Assembly (NCBI RefSeq): GCF_026013525.1
Contig: NZ_JAPDRA010000010.1
Location: 62,001-126,000 of the forward strand
DNA length: 64,000 bases
Direction of reading: 5' to 3'
Source of the DNA: Sphingomonas canadensis
GTDB taxonomy: Bacteria; Pseudomonadota; Alphaproteobacteria; Sphingomonadales; Sphingomonadaceae
A program made the translations under genes and the position numbers. The notes beneath the pieces are model-generated. The model had not been told where the DNA came from. It saw nothing but the letters and a program-made list of their open reading frames with translations, and made no database searches. Positions 56,217 through 64,000 of this stretch are shown piece by piece (the stretch's first letter is position 1; every line of letters starts with the position of its first letter).

Positions 56217-56333
56217 CTATCCCGCCCCCCGGCCCGTGCTGGTGACGTGCTCGCTGCCCTCTTCGAACACAGGCCCCACCCTCACCCCGCCGGACACCAT
56301 CTGGTCCGCGCGGGTGAAACGGATCGTCTGCAT
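56217..56333 (-). CDS. Very small phage protein (38 aa)
   Basis: A 38-codon frame starting MQTIRFTRADQMVSGGVRVG. It fills exactly the space between two genes: its ATG overlaps the upstream stop by one base (TGATG) and its TAG directly abuts the next ATG. This tight fit supports a real gene despite its size. No family is known to me. Confidence 0.55.
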   Translation of the reverse strand: MQTIRFTRADQMVSGGVRVGPVFEEGSEHVTSTGRGAG

Positions 56334-56743
56334 CAGAGCGCGACGCCGCTCGCCTGAATGTCGATGTTGAGCACGGTCGTGGACGTGGCCATGCCCAGGA
56401 ACGTGGCGTATTCGCCCGATCCCACATCGGCGACCGGACACGTGCCGCCCGGCGTGTCGGACAGGTAATAGCCCACGCCCGCGGTCAGCGTGCCGCCGAT
56501 CGTCACGGGACCGCTCAGTGCGATCGCCACCGGCTGGCCATTCGCGCCGCCGTTGAGCGCGATGCCGCGCGGCACCCGCGCCGCGGCCGTCGCCGAATTG
56601 CTGTCCGCCAGCAGATAGCGGCCGGTCGCGGCGTCCTTGTAGACCCACTGGCCCGCGGTGATCGTGGTCCCCGCCGTGCCATGCTCCACGCGCGCCCCGG
56701 CGCCGGCCACCACACTGGTGGCCGTGATCGAAATATCGGACAT
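56333..56743 (-). CDS. Capsid cement / decoration-like protein
   Basis: The 136-residue protein is beta-rich with small residues (GTAGTTITAGQWVYKD, GIALNGGANGQPVAIALSG, GYYLSDTPGGTCPVADVGSG), a pattern seen in DUF2190-like capsid decoration proteins. The assignment is by composition and place in the head module. Confidence 0.55.
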   Translation of the reverse strand: MSDISITATSVVAGAGARVEHGTAGTTITAGQWVYKDAATGRYLLADSNSATAAARVPRGIALNGGANGQPVAIALSGPVTIGGTLTAGVGYYLSDTPGGTCPVADVGSGEYATFLGMATSTTVLNIDIQASGVAL

Positions 56744-56777
56744 GAAAATTCTCCTCGAATGAACTCGTCGGCGCCGC

Positions 56778-57368
56778 TCAGATCACGGGCAGCCGGAACG
56801 GCGCGCACAGCGGCCGGTAACCAAGCGGCAGTTCCACCGCGTTGTTCTGCGAGCTGGTGGCGCTCACCGCCTCGCGATTGAGATACAGGTGGCCCAGCAT
56901 CAGCTTCGCTGCCGCGATCAGCGGCGCCGGAGCTTCGCCCGCGGCGAAACCGGCATTGCAGGTCACGACGATGTCGCCGTTTGAGACCGGCCACGACTTG
57001 CCCGCGGCCGGAGCAAGCCTTCCACCCGCCAGCACACGCCATTCCCCGTCGGAAAGCGGCGTGGCGACTCCGTCGCGGTCGGCATATTCAACCGCCGTCA
57101 CCGTGATCGTGGCATAGGGGCCAAAGGGCAGCCGCAGCGCCCATGCGCACCGCGGAAAGCCTGAAAAGACGATCGACAGATCCTCGCGCGGCCCAAGAAA
57201 CAGGCCGCAATGGCGCTCCACCGAATCGATCGCAGCATCGCGCAGCACCGCGATCAGCGCGTCCTCTTCCTCGGTATCGACGCGCAGATGCGCGCGCGCC
57301 TCCGCCAGCGAGATCAGCGCTTCGCCATAACCGTCAGGCATCGCCTGCGGTACGATGTGAAAACCCAT
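56778..57368 (-). CDS. Head-tail connector protein (gp6-like)
   Basis: The 196-residue protein has the connector pattern: EALISLAEARAHLRVDTEEE, LIAVLRDAAIDSVERHCGL, a central beta region with VTAVEYAD, and a C-terminal helix PLIAAAKLMLGHLYLNREAV. It binds below the portal. This match is strong for the HK97 gp6-like family. Confidence 0.82.
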   Translation of the reverse strand: MGFHIVPQAMPDGYGEALISLAEARAHLRVDTEEEDALIAVLRDAAIDSVERHCGLFLGPREDLSIVFSGFPRCAWALRLPFGPYATITVTAVEYADRDGVATPLSDGEWRVLAGGRLAPAAGKSWPVSNGDIVVTCNAGFAAGEAPAPLIAAAKLMLGHLYLNREAVSATSSQNNAVELPLGYRPLCAPFRLPVI

Positions 57369-57377
57369 CGTGCCCGC

Positions 57378-58601
57378 TCAGCCTCTCAGTTTCGAAAGGA
57401 GCGGATAAAGATCGCATTGAACAGCGGAGCCGTCCGAGTTGACCAGTGTCAACATGCCCTCACCGTCAACGTGCAGTTGTTCGACGCGCGGGCCTGGTGG
57501 ACCGCGATCGCCGCGATCGCCCTTTTCGCCTCGGCTTCCGCGTTCGCCGCGTTGAGCGAGTAGCCGCCAGCCTTCACCCGGACACACGCCCGGCTCATTG
57601 CGGATTGCGACGAACGATGCGCCGTTGAGCGCAACGACGTCGTTGAGCTCGTAAGATATGTCGGGTTGCCAGAGGCCGAGCGCCTTAAATCCGCGGCCGG
57701 GCGCGCCTTCCGCGCCGCGTTCAGCAAGGCAAACCCAGTCGTCGCCTGGCGGCTCCTGTGCGGTGTCGCACCTCGCCTGCCAGCTCGCTCCCGCATGCGT
57801 CCTGACATCGCCCTCATGGTGTACGCCCGGCGTCCACGCGCGAACGGCGGGAAGCTTTCCGTCCTTTCCGTCGACGCCGTCGCGACCGGCCGGGCCAGGC
57901 TCCAAAGGAACGCGGTATCGGTATTCGATATCGCCCACGCTGAAGCTGAGGATCAGGTCTCCGTCGTCGCGATCGACCTGAACGTGCTCGAGGTCACGCC
58001 CATCGCGCCCGTCCTTGCCGTCCCGGCCGGCCGGGCCGGGTTGGCCCGGCGCGGGCGGGTTGGCGGCCAGCCAGGTGCGCACGGCAGCTTCGAGCGCTTC
58101 GTCGCTGACCGGTTCGCCGTCCTTGCCGTCCCGGCCGGCCGGGCCGGGTTGGCCCGGCGCGGGCGGGTTGGCGGCCAGCCAGGTGCGCACGGCAGCTTCG
58201 AGCGCTTCGTCGCTGACCGGTTCGCCGTCCTTGCCGTCCCGGCCGGCCGGGCCGGGTTGGCCCGGCGCGGGCGGGTTGGCGGCCAGCCAGGTGCGCACGG
58301 CAGCTTCGAGCGCTTCGTCGCTGACCGGTTCACCGTCCTTGCCGTCGCGCCCGGCCGGGCCGGGTTCGCCGTCACGCACCTGCGCGACGCGATCCGCCAG
58401 CCGCTGCTCGAGCAGCGTCAGCCTAAGCTCGCGCTCGGCATTGATCCGACCGATGTCGGAGAGCGCCGCGTCGATCCGCAGCTTTGTCTCCCGCTCGATC
58501 TGTCCAGCCACGGCGCCGAGCTCCTCGGCGAGCAGCTCAAATGGAGACTTGGATTCGGGCACGGGCGGCTCGGAATGCTTCGAGCATTCGCGCATTGTCA
58601 T
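57378..58601 (-). CDS. Collagen-like repeat protein of the head module
   Basis: The 407-residue protein has an N-terminal coiled-coil-like helix (about 20-75), then three nearly identical 36-residue units and a partial fourth, each with a Gly-X-Y run (GPAGRDGKDG) and a helical insert ([16 protein letters not shown]), then further Gly-X-Y blocks (GERGSRGEKGDRGDRGPPGP) and carbohydrate-binding-like modules (WQPDISYELNDVVALNGASF). It is probably a capsid- or portal-associated fibre. The start overlaps the portal 3' end by 65 bases. Confidence 0.7.
   Translation of the reverse strand: MTMRECSKHSEPPVPESKSPFELLAEELGAVAGQIERETKLRIDAALSDIGRINAERELRLTLLEQRLADRVAQVRDGEPGPAGRDGKDGEPVSDEALEAAVRTWLAANPPAPGQPGPAGRDGKDGEPVSDEALEAAVRTWLAANPPAPGQPGPAGRDGKDGEPVSDEALEAAVRTWLAANPPAPGQPGPAGRDGKDGRDGRDLEHVQVDRDDGDLILSFSVGDIEYRYRVPLEPGPAGRDGVDGKDGKLPAVRAWTPGVHHEGDVRTHAGASWQARCDTAQEPPGDDWVCLAERGAEGAPGRGFKALGLWQPDISYELNDVVALNGASFVAIRNEPGVCPGEGWRLLAQRGERGSRGEKGDRGDRGPPGPRVEQLHVDGEGMLTLVNSDGSAVQCDLYPLLSKLRG
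58011..58334. repeat. Three tandem 108-base repeats inside the collagen-like gene
   Basis: Units start at 58011, 58119 and 58227, with a partial fourth from 58335 whose sequence diverges slightly. Near-identity at the DNA level implies recent duplication, and length variation by slippage is likely. Confidence 0.9.
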
Positions 58602-59922
58602 TCGCCGGCGGCTCCTCGTCTATCGGGTCGGCCGCCGGAGCGGCTGGCGTGGGCGTACTGTCAGGCTGCAGCTCGCTCCCGTAGCTGAGCGGCACAACCT
58701 GCTGCTGCACACGTGGCATTGCGCCATGACCGCCCGGCACGATCGGAAGATCGATTTCATTTCGAGCCTCATCGGGCGCAAAAATGCCGCCAATCACGCC
58801 GTCCTTCAGTGCCGCGATCATGTCCTTGAACGCGCTTCGCAACAGCGCCTTGGTGTCGAATTCCAGATACTCGTCGGGCATTCCGGCGAGCCCGAACAGC
58901 TGGCCGAACGCTTCCTCGACGTGGTTGAGCGCAAACCCGAGCCCGCTCGCGATCCACGACTGCATCAGCAGCTCGGTCGACGCGAACGTCGTCCCGCCGA
59001 GCCCCAGAACCTGCAGCGGCATCCGAAAGGCCAGCGCGACGTTCTGGTCGGTCATCTTCAGCAGTTCGGCAAGATCCGCGTCCTTGGCGCTGCCGGTAAC
59101 GGGCTTTGCCTTGAGGCCCGCCGTCAGAATGGGCGTGCGCCCGGCGTTCTCTCCCTGAGTCTGCATGTCCCAGATCTCGCGAAGCTCGGTCACCTGCGCG
59201 CGGTCTAGCTTCTCGTCCGTCTCGAGCATGAACGACGGGCGCGCCTGGTTCAGGTAATATGCCACCTGCTGGCTGAGCGCCGCGCCCGCCATTGCGCGGT
59301 CCAGCACCGTCGCCAGTATCGGGCTCTCGCCTTTCAGCGGGTGCCGCGGCGTGTGTAGGCGCACGTGCAGCACATCGCGTGCCGGGATCGGCAACGACAT
59401 ATCGAAACGCCGCTCGAGCACTTCATTGCCGGCCAGATAATAGAAGATTGATCCGTCGCCAGCGATCAGGGGCTGGCCGTGCCGCATCAGGTGCAGCTCG
59501 GCGATCTCGCCGCGATTATTGCGAATCGCGACGCCGAAGGTCTCACCTTTCTCGTACAGCCTCCGCCCGAGGTTAAGCACCAGGTCGGAAATCGTCTGAT
59601 AGTTGTTCGGGCGCTTCATGATCCGCGTTAGAGCGGAGTTCACGACGCGCTCGCGCCCGCCATCGGCCTTCTTGCGCCAATGGCTGCCCGGGCACATTGC
59701 CATCGTCTGCGAATAGGCGGAGACGCAGGCCTCCACCATCGCCCCGCCGTCGCCATAGGGCTGCAGCGAATGGCCTGCCTGCCACCAGTTCGACAGTCGT
59801 CCCGCCGCGGCCGAAAGCCAGCCGTCACCAAGCAAATACGGGCCTGTTCGGTACTGGCCTTCAGCAGCCTTTGCGCGCCGCGGCGCGATGGCGCGCCCGA
59901 TCAGCGCCAGCGCACTAGCCAT
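58537..59922 (-). CDS. Portal protein (HK97 family)
   Basis: The 461-residue protein forms the dodecameric DNA gate of the head. Typical segments: VEACVSAYSQTMAMCP, LTRIMKRPNNYQTISDLV, RLHTPRHPLKGESPIL, RPSFMLETDEKLDRAQV and a C-terminal Pro-rich acidic tail. It lies downstream of the capsid gene rather than between terminase and protease. Confidence 0.9.
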   Translation of the reverse strand: MASALALIGRAIAPRRAKAAEGQYRTGPYLLGDGWLSAAAGRLSNWWQAGHSLQPYGDGGAMVEACVSAYSQTMAMCPGSHWRKKADGGRERVVNSALTRIMKRPNNYQTISDLVLNLGRRLYEKGETFGVAIRNNRGEIAELHLMRHGQPLIAGDGSIFYYLAGNEVLERRFDMSLPIPARDVLHVRLHTPRHPLKGESPILATVLDRAMAGAALSQQVAYYLNQARPSFMLETDEKLDRAQVTELREIWDMQTQGENAGRTPILTAGLKAKPVTGSAKDADLAELLKMTDQNVALAFRMPLQVLGLGGTTFASTELLMQSWIASGLGFALNHVEEAFGQLFGLAGMPDEYLEFDTKALLRSAFKDMIAALKDGVIGGIFAPDEARNEIDLPIVPGGHGAMPRVQQQVVPLSYGSELQPDSTPTPAAPAADPIDEEPPANDNARMLEAFRAARARIQVSI

Positions 59923-60088
59923 CCGCCTTCAGCCCGGAACGTACCAAGGCAGCAGCGACCATTAGCATCGCACCGCCGGTCACAAAAGCCCAGCCCGCAC
60001 CCGCGAGCAGATAGACGCCCGCGATCGTCGCGCACATCGATGACAGGAACAGCGCTAACACAAGCAGGGTCGCGGGGCCGGCGGGCAC
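59915..60088 (-). CDS. Small membrane protein (57 aa) upstream of the portal gene
   Basis: A 57-codon frame with GTG start sharing one base with the upstream TAG (TAGTG) and a TAG stop overlapping the portal start region by 8 bases. It has two hydrophobic helices (TLLVLALFLSSMCATIAGVY; FVTGGAMLMVAAALV) and ends SGLKADG. Tight coupling on both sides supports a real gene. The role is unknown. Confidence 0.6.
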   Translation of the reverse strand: MPAGPATLLVLALFLSSMCATIAGVYLLAGAGWAFVTGGAMLMVAAALVRSGLKADG

Positions 60089-60318
60089 TATTTCTTCGCC
60101 TTCGCCTTCTCGGCCGCGGCGGCCTTCGCCTTCTCAACGGCTATCGCGCCGGCAGCGCGAAGCGCTTCCGCATCGTCGACGCCGATCGACCACGGCACGC
60201 CGCCGCGCATCGCCACGGCGGTGCCGTCGGCGTGGCGCAGCACCCCGTCCTCGTCGGGCGCAACGTCGTTCGGATCGGCCGTTCGACCGTCCTCGAGCTT
60301 GTACCAGGTCTCGCGCAT
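60088..60318 (-). CDS. Hypothetical phage protein (76 aa)
   Basis: Starts MRETWYKLEDGRTADPNDVA and ends with an Ala/Lys/Glu helix (VEKAKAAAAEKAKAKK). The middle looks like a small beta domain (GVLRHADGTAVAMRGG). It lies between a head gene and the small membrane gene, with one-base overlap to the latter. Not recognised. Confidence 0.6.
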   Translation of the reverse strand: MRETWYKLEDGRTADPNDVAPDEDGVLRHADGTAVAMRGGVPWSIGVDDAEALRAAGAIAVEKAKAAAAEKAKAKK

Positions 60319-60366
60319 CAGCAGGCTCCTTGGTGGAAACGGGGCGGCCGGGGCCGCCCCGCCCGA

Positions 60367-60747
60367 TCAGTCTTCGACGGTGATGTGGAATGCGCCGGTC
60401 TTGGTGTTGCCGCCCTGGGCCACCACAAGCTTGACGCGGTCTCGTCCCAGCGCGATCGGCGCGGTCACCGCCGTGCCACCCGAAGCATAAAGCGCCGCGA
60501 CGCCCGCCGTGCTGTGCGATGCGGCGCGCGGGAAGCAGTGCTTCGTCGCGTTGACGTTGGACTCGGTCCACAGCGTCAGGCCGGTATTCTCGGACGTGAT
60601 CGTGAAGTCGACGCCATCGTCGAAGTAGCCCGATCCCGGCTTCACATACTGGATCGAGTGCAGCTTGCCGGAGATATAGGGCGAATACGCCGTGGCATCG
60701 CCCGACGCATCCGTGGTGGCGGTCACCACATGGGTTCGAACGGTCAT
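60367..60747 (-). CDS. Hypothetical head protein (126 aa)
   Basis: A beta-rich protein (TVRTHVVTATTDASGDATAY, GYFDDGVDFTITSENTGLTL, RVKLVVAQGGNTKTGAFHI) directly after the capsid gene. Its position suggests a capsid-stabilising or head-tail role, but no family is recognised. Confidence 0.6.
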   Translation of the reverse strand: MTVRTHVVTATTDASGDATAYSPYISGKLHSIQYVKPGSGYFDDGVDFTITSENTGLTLWTESNVNATKHCFPRAASHSTAGVAALYASGGTAVTAPIALGRDRVKLVVAQGGNTKTGAFHITVED

Positions 60748-60805
60748 GGGATAATCCTTCGTGTCAGATTGCAGGGATAGGGACCGGAGTCCCTCGCCCG
60801 GGGGC

Positions 60806-62710
60806 TCACCAGCTCGTGCCGTCGATCCACTGCACCATGCCGGTGCGGCGCATCGTCCAACTGACGTCCATCAGCATGCGGACACCCACGCTCGCGGTCT
60901 GCCAGAGCGACCGGACCGGATCGGCCGCGGTCGGGCCGGTGCCGCTCACGATCTCGAGCGGCGAGGTATCCTCCATGTGGATCGTCGCCTGCTCGGAGAC
61001 GTCGAACTCCGGATCGCCGCCTGCGCCCGCGAAGTCGGAAACGCGCAGCGCGATCAGCCGGTTGGCAGTGACGTTCGTCGATTCGATGATCGTCACGCGC
61101 TCCTTGACGCGCTGGAACCAGTTCGGATCGCCGACCGGGCCCTCCATCAGCGACAGATTCAGACCCTGGGCCGAATTCATCAGCACCACGATATTGTCGG
61201 CGCCGTTCGCGGCGAAGAACGGTGCCAGCAGCGCCTTGAAGTCCTGGCGCACCGCCTGATAGTCGCCGCCCGCAAAGCCGGTCGCGGCCGCGCCGATGCC
61301 ATAGAGCAGGCCGGCGGGGCGGACCGCGCTCGACGCGGTAGCGTCCAGCAGCAGCGGATCGAGCGTCGCTCCGGTATCTTCCAGGATTGCCTGGCGCACG
61401 ATGCCCTCGATCGCGGGTGTGCTGCGCTTCGCCAGTTCCTTCGTGAAGGGCACGATCACGCCCATCTTCTTCGGCGTCAGCGTCGCGGCCGCCGTGGTGA
61501 TCCGGCCGACGCGGATCGGCGAACCCTCGCCGACAAAGCCGCCGCCGGCACCGCCGGCATTGCGCCGCGGCAGCGTGATCGATCCGAAGCGGTCGAACAT
61601 CATCGGCATGCTGCGGTCGACCAGCTCGGGCCAGATCGAATGGCCGACAAGCGCGTTCAGGAAACCGACATAGGCGGTCTGCACCAGCTCGGATGCCCAG
61701 CCGGCGGTGCCGGTCGTGCCCACGGTCTGGTCCGCCTTGGCAATGATCCCCACGGCCTCGTGACCCGGATAACGCTGCTCCAGCGCCTGGTCGAGGGTCA
61801 TTTCGCCAAAGTGCGAGACGCCGCGAACGACCATCGCACGCACCAGAAGGTCCATGCCGTCTTTTTCGGAATGGCCCAGCGGCCGGCGCGGCTGCGCATG
61901 CGTGCGCTGCTGGCCGCCCTGGCTGCCCGCGCCATTGGCGCCGGGTGCAACGATCGCCGCTCCGATTTTCGCCTCGGATGCCTTCAGCGCTGCCAGGCTG
62001 CGCTCCTGCGTGTCGATCTGCGTGTTGAGCTCCTCGATCGCGTCGAGGTCGAGCGACTCCGCCGCCGTCAGTTCGGCCAGCTTGTCGCGCTTGATGTTCA
62101 GATCCTGCTGCGCATTCTCGATGCGCTGCGAAAGCGTCAGGTTCATCGTCTTTGTCCTGTGGGTTTGGTGGAGGTCGGGGGCGTTCCCGCCCGCTTGAGA
62201 CGTGGTTGCCGGGCACGGGTCGGCATGCTCGCCAAAGGCCAGGCCGATCGTCTCGGCAGAAAGATTGAGCGACTTCGCAACGGCCAGCGCCGCCGGATTC
62301 GCGGGCACCGACACGAGCGAGGTTTCGAGCAGCTCCTGCTCGAGGAACTTGGTGCCGCGGTACGGCTTCTCTGGATCCATTGGCTCGGACTTGCGCGGAA
62401 TGAACCCGACGGAGACAGCGCGGAGCACGCCCTGCTCGACCAAGCTGATCAGTTCGTCGATCCGCGCGCTCGTCCCGCGTGCGGCGAGGTTGAGCCGGCC
62501 GATTAGCTTGCCGCCCTCGACGCGGACATTGGACCACGTGCCGATCGGGAAGCTCGCATTGTGACCGAACAGCGCAATGGGGTTCTTCTTGAACCAGCGC
62601 AGGTCCCAGCCCTTGGGGTCGACGGTGTCGCCGTATCGATCGAGCGTCGCGTCCGACAGCACGAAGTCGAGCCCGGCCCCGCCATCGCTGGTGACCTTGC
62701 AAATCAGCAT
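60806..62710 (-). CDS. Fused prohead protease and major capsid protein
   Basis: A single 634-residue frame. Residues about 1-165 are an HK97-type prohead protease (FGHN His at 50, AVSVGF Ser at 100, ELLETSLVSVPANP). Residues about 190-270 form the delta-like scaffold helices (LSQRIENAQQDLNIKRDKLAEL), and about 290-634 the HK97-fold capsid (GGFVGEGSPIRVGRIT, KKMGVIVPFTKELAKRS, NRLIALRVSDF). An internal ATG at 62146 (residue 189, NLTLSQ follows) has AGGA 8 bases upstream and could give a separate 446-residue capsid precursor. Confidence 0.85.
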   Translation of the reverse strand: MLICKVTSDGGAGLDFVLSDATLDRYGDTVDPKGWDLRWFKKNPIALFGHNASFPIGTWSNVRVEGGKLIGRLNLAARGTSARIDELISLVEQGVLRAVSVGFIPRKSEPMDPEKPYRGTKFLEQELLETSLVSVPANPAALAVAKSLNLSAETIGLAFGEHADPCPATTSQAGGNAPDLHQTHRTKTMNLTLSQRIENAQQDLNIKRDKLAELTAAESLDLDAIEELNTQIDTQERSLAALKASEAKIGAAIVAPGANGAGSQGGQQRTHAQPRRPLGHSEKDGMDLLVRAMVVRGVSHFGEMTLDQALEQRYPGHEAVGIIAKADQTVGTTGTAGWASELVQTAYVGFLNALVGHSIWPELVDRSMPMMFDRFGSITLPRRNAGGAGGGFVGEGSPIRVGRITTAAATLTPKKMGVIVPFTKELAKRSTPAIEGIVRQAILEDTGATLDPLLLDATASSAVRPAGLLYGIGAAATGFAGGDYQAVRQDFKALLAPFFAANGADNIVVLMNSAQGLNLSLMEGPVGDPNWFQRVKERVTIIESTNVTANRLIALRVSDFAGAGGDPEFDVSEQATIHMEDTSPLEIVSGTGPTAADPVRSLWQTASVGVRMLMDVSWTMRRTGMVQWIDGTSW

Positions 62711-62731
62711 GTTCTTGAAACCTCTCGGCTG

Positions 62732-64000
62732 TCAGGCAATCATCGCGCCCACGTCGACGGCAGCCTCGCTCCCCGCCATCGCCACGCCCAGTGCGCAGAT
62801 CAGCGCGACCGGATTGTCGATTTTCAGATGCTTCTGCCCTTCGGGCTTTCGCGGAAACACATTCTCGTTGGCGTCGGTGCGCGCCACGACGTTCGATATC
62901 TCCCACTCCATCACCGGGCAGCCGCCATGGCGGATGCGGTTGGAGCGGGAGAGCGAGTCGAGCTCCTTCATCGGCGCGCTCAAATTCGCGGTGCTCATGC
63001 GATATTCGAGCACCGGCACGCCCCGTTTTTGGAGCGAGAGCGCGAACTGCGTCATCTCCCACGGATCATATGCCACCTGTTCGATGGCGAACCGGCTGGA
63101 TGCCTGATCGATGGCCAGCCCCAGCTCGTCGTAATCGGTGACGTTGCCGTCGGTGACGTCCAGCAGCCCCAGCGCGTCCCACGCCTGATAGTGCGGAACT
63201 TCGGCCACCAGGTCGCTCGGCACGAAATAGCGTCCGATCCGGATGTACGGATCGTCCGCCGTCGCCTTTTCCCCGATCGGCGGGAAAAGATACTCCAGCG
63301 CCGTGATATCGTTGTTCGACGCGCCGTCGATCGACAGCAGGCACCGCCGCCCCTGCAGCTCGGGCAGCAGCAGCGCCTCGGCGGCACGCATCGGGATCCC
63401 GGAATCGCGGCAGCGGCGCCACGCCTCGACGTCGAAGAACGCGGCCCGCGCCGAAACCCACAGGTTCAGGTGCTTGGTCTTGAAGACCCCGGCCTTGCGC
63501 GGCACGGCGATCGCGTCGCGCTGCCGCGCCTTCAGGAAGTCGCCGTCGACCGACACCCCATAGTTGGGGTTGGCCTTGCGGAGCGCCTGCTCCGATTTCC
63601 AGTCGTCTCCCTCGTCGATCGTGTATTCGACGAAGAACACCTCGTCGTCGATCGGCGGCCCGCCGTTGTGGCCGATCCCGGCGAGCTTCTTCCGCTCGTC
63701 CAGGATGTCCGCGTAACAAGGGCCGGCCAGGTTGTCGCCCGCCGTGGTGATCTTCACCTGCAGGGGCTGCTCGCGCGCGCCCATGCCGGTCTGCATCGTG
63801 TCGACCTGGCCGTCGTCGGGATGCTCGTGATATTCGTCGTGGATCGAGCAGCTCGGGCTCTGCCCGTCGCCCGGATCCCCGATGATCGTCTCGAACTTGC
63901 TGGCGTCGGCCACCCGCGTCAGCGACTTGGCGTTCACCTCGACGCCGAACTTGGCGAGCAGCGCGGGCGTGCGAAACGCCATCAGCCGCGCCGGGCCGAA
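62732..64000 (-). CDS. Terminase large subunit, N-terminus beyond the window
   Basis: ATP-driven packaging motor with nuclease. Visible parts: Walker B region IHDEYHEH, motif III KITTAG, and the C-terminal nuclease with LLSIDGASNNDITAL, AYDPWEMTQFALSLQ and SAPMKELDSL. The frame is open to the right edge, so the Met at 63982 is internal and the Walker A part is missing. An unusual GIGHNGGPP segment sits between the ATPase and nuclease parts (63653-63679). Confidence 0.9.
   Translation of the reverse strand, partial: FGPARLMAFRTPALLAKFGVEVNAKSLTRVADASKFETIIGDPGDGQSPSCSIHDEYHEHPDDGQVDTMQTGMGAREQPLQVKITTAGDNLAGPCYADILDERKKLAGIGHNGGPPIDDEVFFVEYTIDEGDDWKSEQALRKANPNYGVSVDGDFLKARQRDAIAVPRKAGVFKTKHLNLWVSARAAFFDVEAWRRCRDSGIPMRAAEALLLPELQGRRCLLSIDGASNNDITALEYLFPPIGEKATADDPYIRIGRYFVPSDLVAEVPHYQAWDALGLLDVTDGNVTDYDELGLAIDQASSRFAIEQVAYDPWEMTQFALSLQKRGVPVLEYRMSTANLSAPMKELDSLSRSNRIRHGGCPVMEWEISNVVARTDANENVFPRKPEGQKHLKIDNPVALICALGVAMAGSEAAVDVGAMIA

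Larger units (their letters stand above)
35677..64000. mobile_element. Integrated prophage region, right end beyond the window
   Basis: Everything from the tRNA-Asn 3' end to the right edge is mobile-element sequence: two P4-type integrases, a winged-helix gene, then a minus-strand late operon with terminase, capsid, portal, tail, tail tip, spike and lysis genes in tight overlaps. It is a siphovirus-type phage with HK97-like head genes. No replication or repressor genes are in view. It may be one prophage or a small integrase island abutting a prophage. Confidence 0.9.

Noticed and set aside
58011..58334. Regular 108-base repeats as a possible CRISPR array
   Set aside because: The repeats are contiguous, without spacers, and encode in-frame Gly-X-Y protein units.
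60744..63062. 772-codon minus-strand frame over the capsid region
   Set aside because: Another frame of the protease-capsid fusion; Arg/Gly-rich with no domain pattern.

Overview
The window is a chromosomal segment of an alphaproteobacterium, most likely Sphingomonas or a close relative in the Sphingomonadaceae. The grounds are the very high GC content, the housekeeping order trpC-moaC-moeA-lexA / comEC-gltX-gltA and recG / sdhE-mfd, and an alphaproteobacterial SOS box (GTTC-N7-GTTC) in front of lexA. Genus assignment is inference from recalled gene order; no search was run.

Host part (1-35.68 kb). Genes are densely packed, often with 1-4 base stop/start overlaps. Main groups: tryptophan synthesis (trpC, cut by the left edge); molybdopterin synthesis (moaC, moeA, and moaA further right); SOS control (lexA); central metabolism (gltA, a succinyl/acetyl-CoA transferase, sdhE); tRNA charging (gltX, tyrS); DNA repair (recG, mfd); NAD kinase; and c-di-GMP signalling (two PilZ proteins and an EAL protein with a degenerate GGDEF). 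Two beta-lactamase-family genes lie within 9 kb: a subclass B3 metallo-enzyme next to lexA, and a class D enzyme with a twin-arginine leader divergent from an AmpR-like LysR regulator. A histidine-kinase-like protein lacks the usual phosphoacceptor histidine and is coupled to a DUF2336 gene.

Mobile part (35.68 kb to the right edge). A tRNA-Asn(GTT) gene is followed by a P4-type tyrosine integrase and a winged-helix protein. A second P4-type integrase faces the other way, and then comes a long-tailed (siphovirus-type) prophage whose late operon is read on the minus strand, from the right edge leftwards. Its order is: terminase large subunit (cut by the edge), a fused prohead protease-capsid protein, small head genes, portal, a collagen-like repeat protein, connector and head-closure genes, tail tube, tail assembly chaperone with a probable -1 frameshift, an accessory (moron-like) cluster, tape measure, tail tip genes, tailspike and fibre genes, amidase endolysin, two small membrane proteins and nested Rz/Rz1-like spanins. 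Lysogeny control genes and the far attachment site are not in the window.

The most unusual points are: two triplets of CGATCA phased exactly 10 bases apart between the tRNA and the first integrase; a 12-base-spaced GGGGGTATC-like tandem in front of both integrases; the accessory cluster at 52.1-54.3 kb (membrane-anchored HIRAN-like protein, lipoprotein, secreted protein on the opposite strand, and a ribbon-helix-helix regulator whose start codon sits inside an inverted repeat); the protease-capsid fusion with an internal start site; and the portal gene placed after the capsid gene. No stretch over 300 bases lacks a gene. No CRISPR array, IS element or riboswitch was seen.
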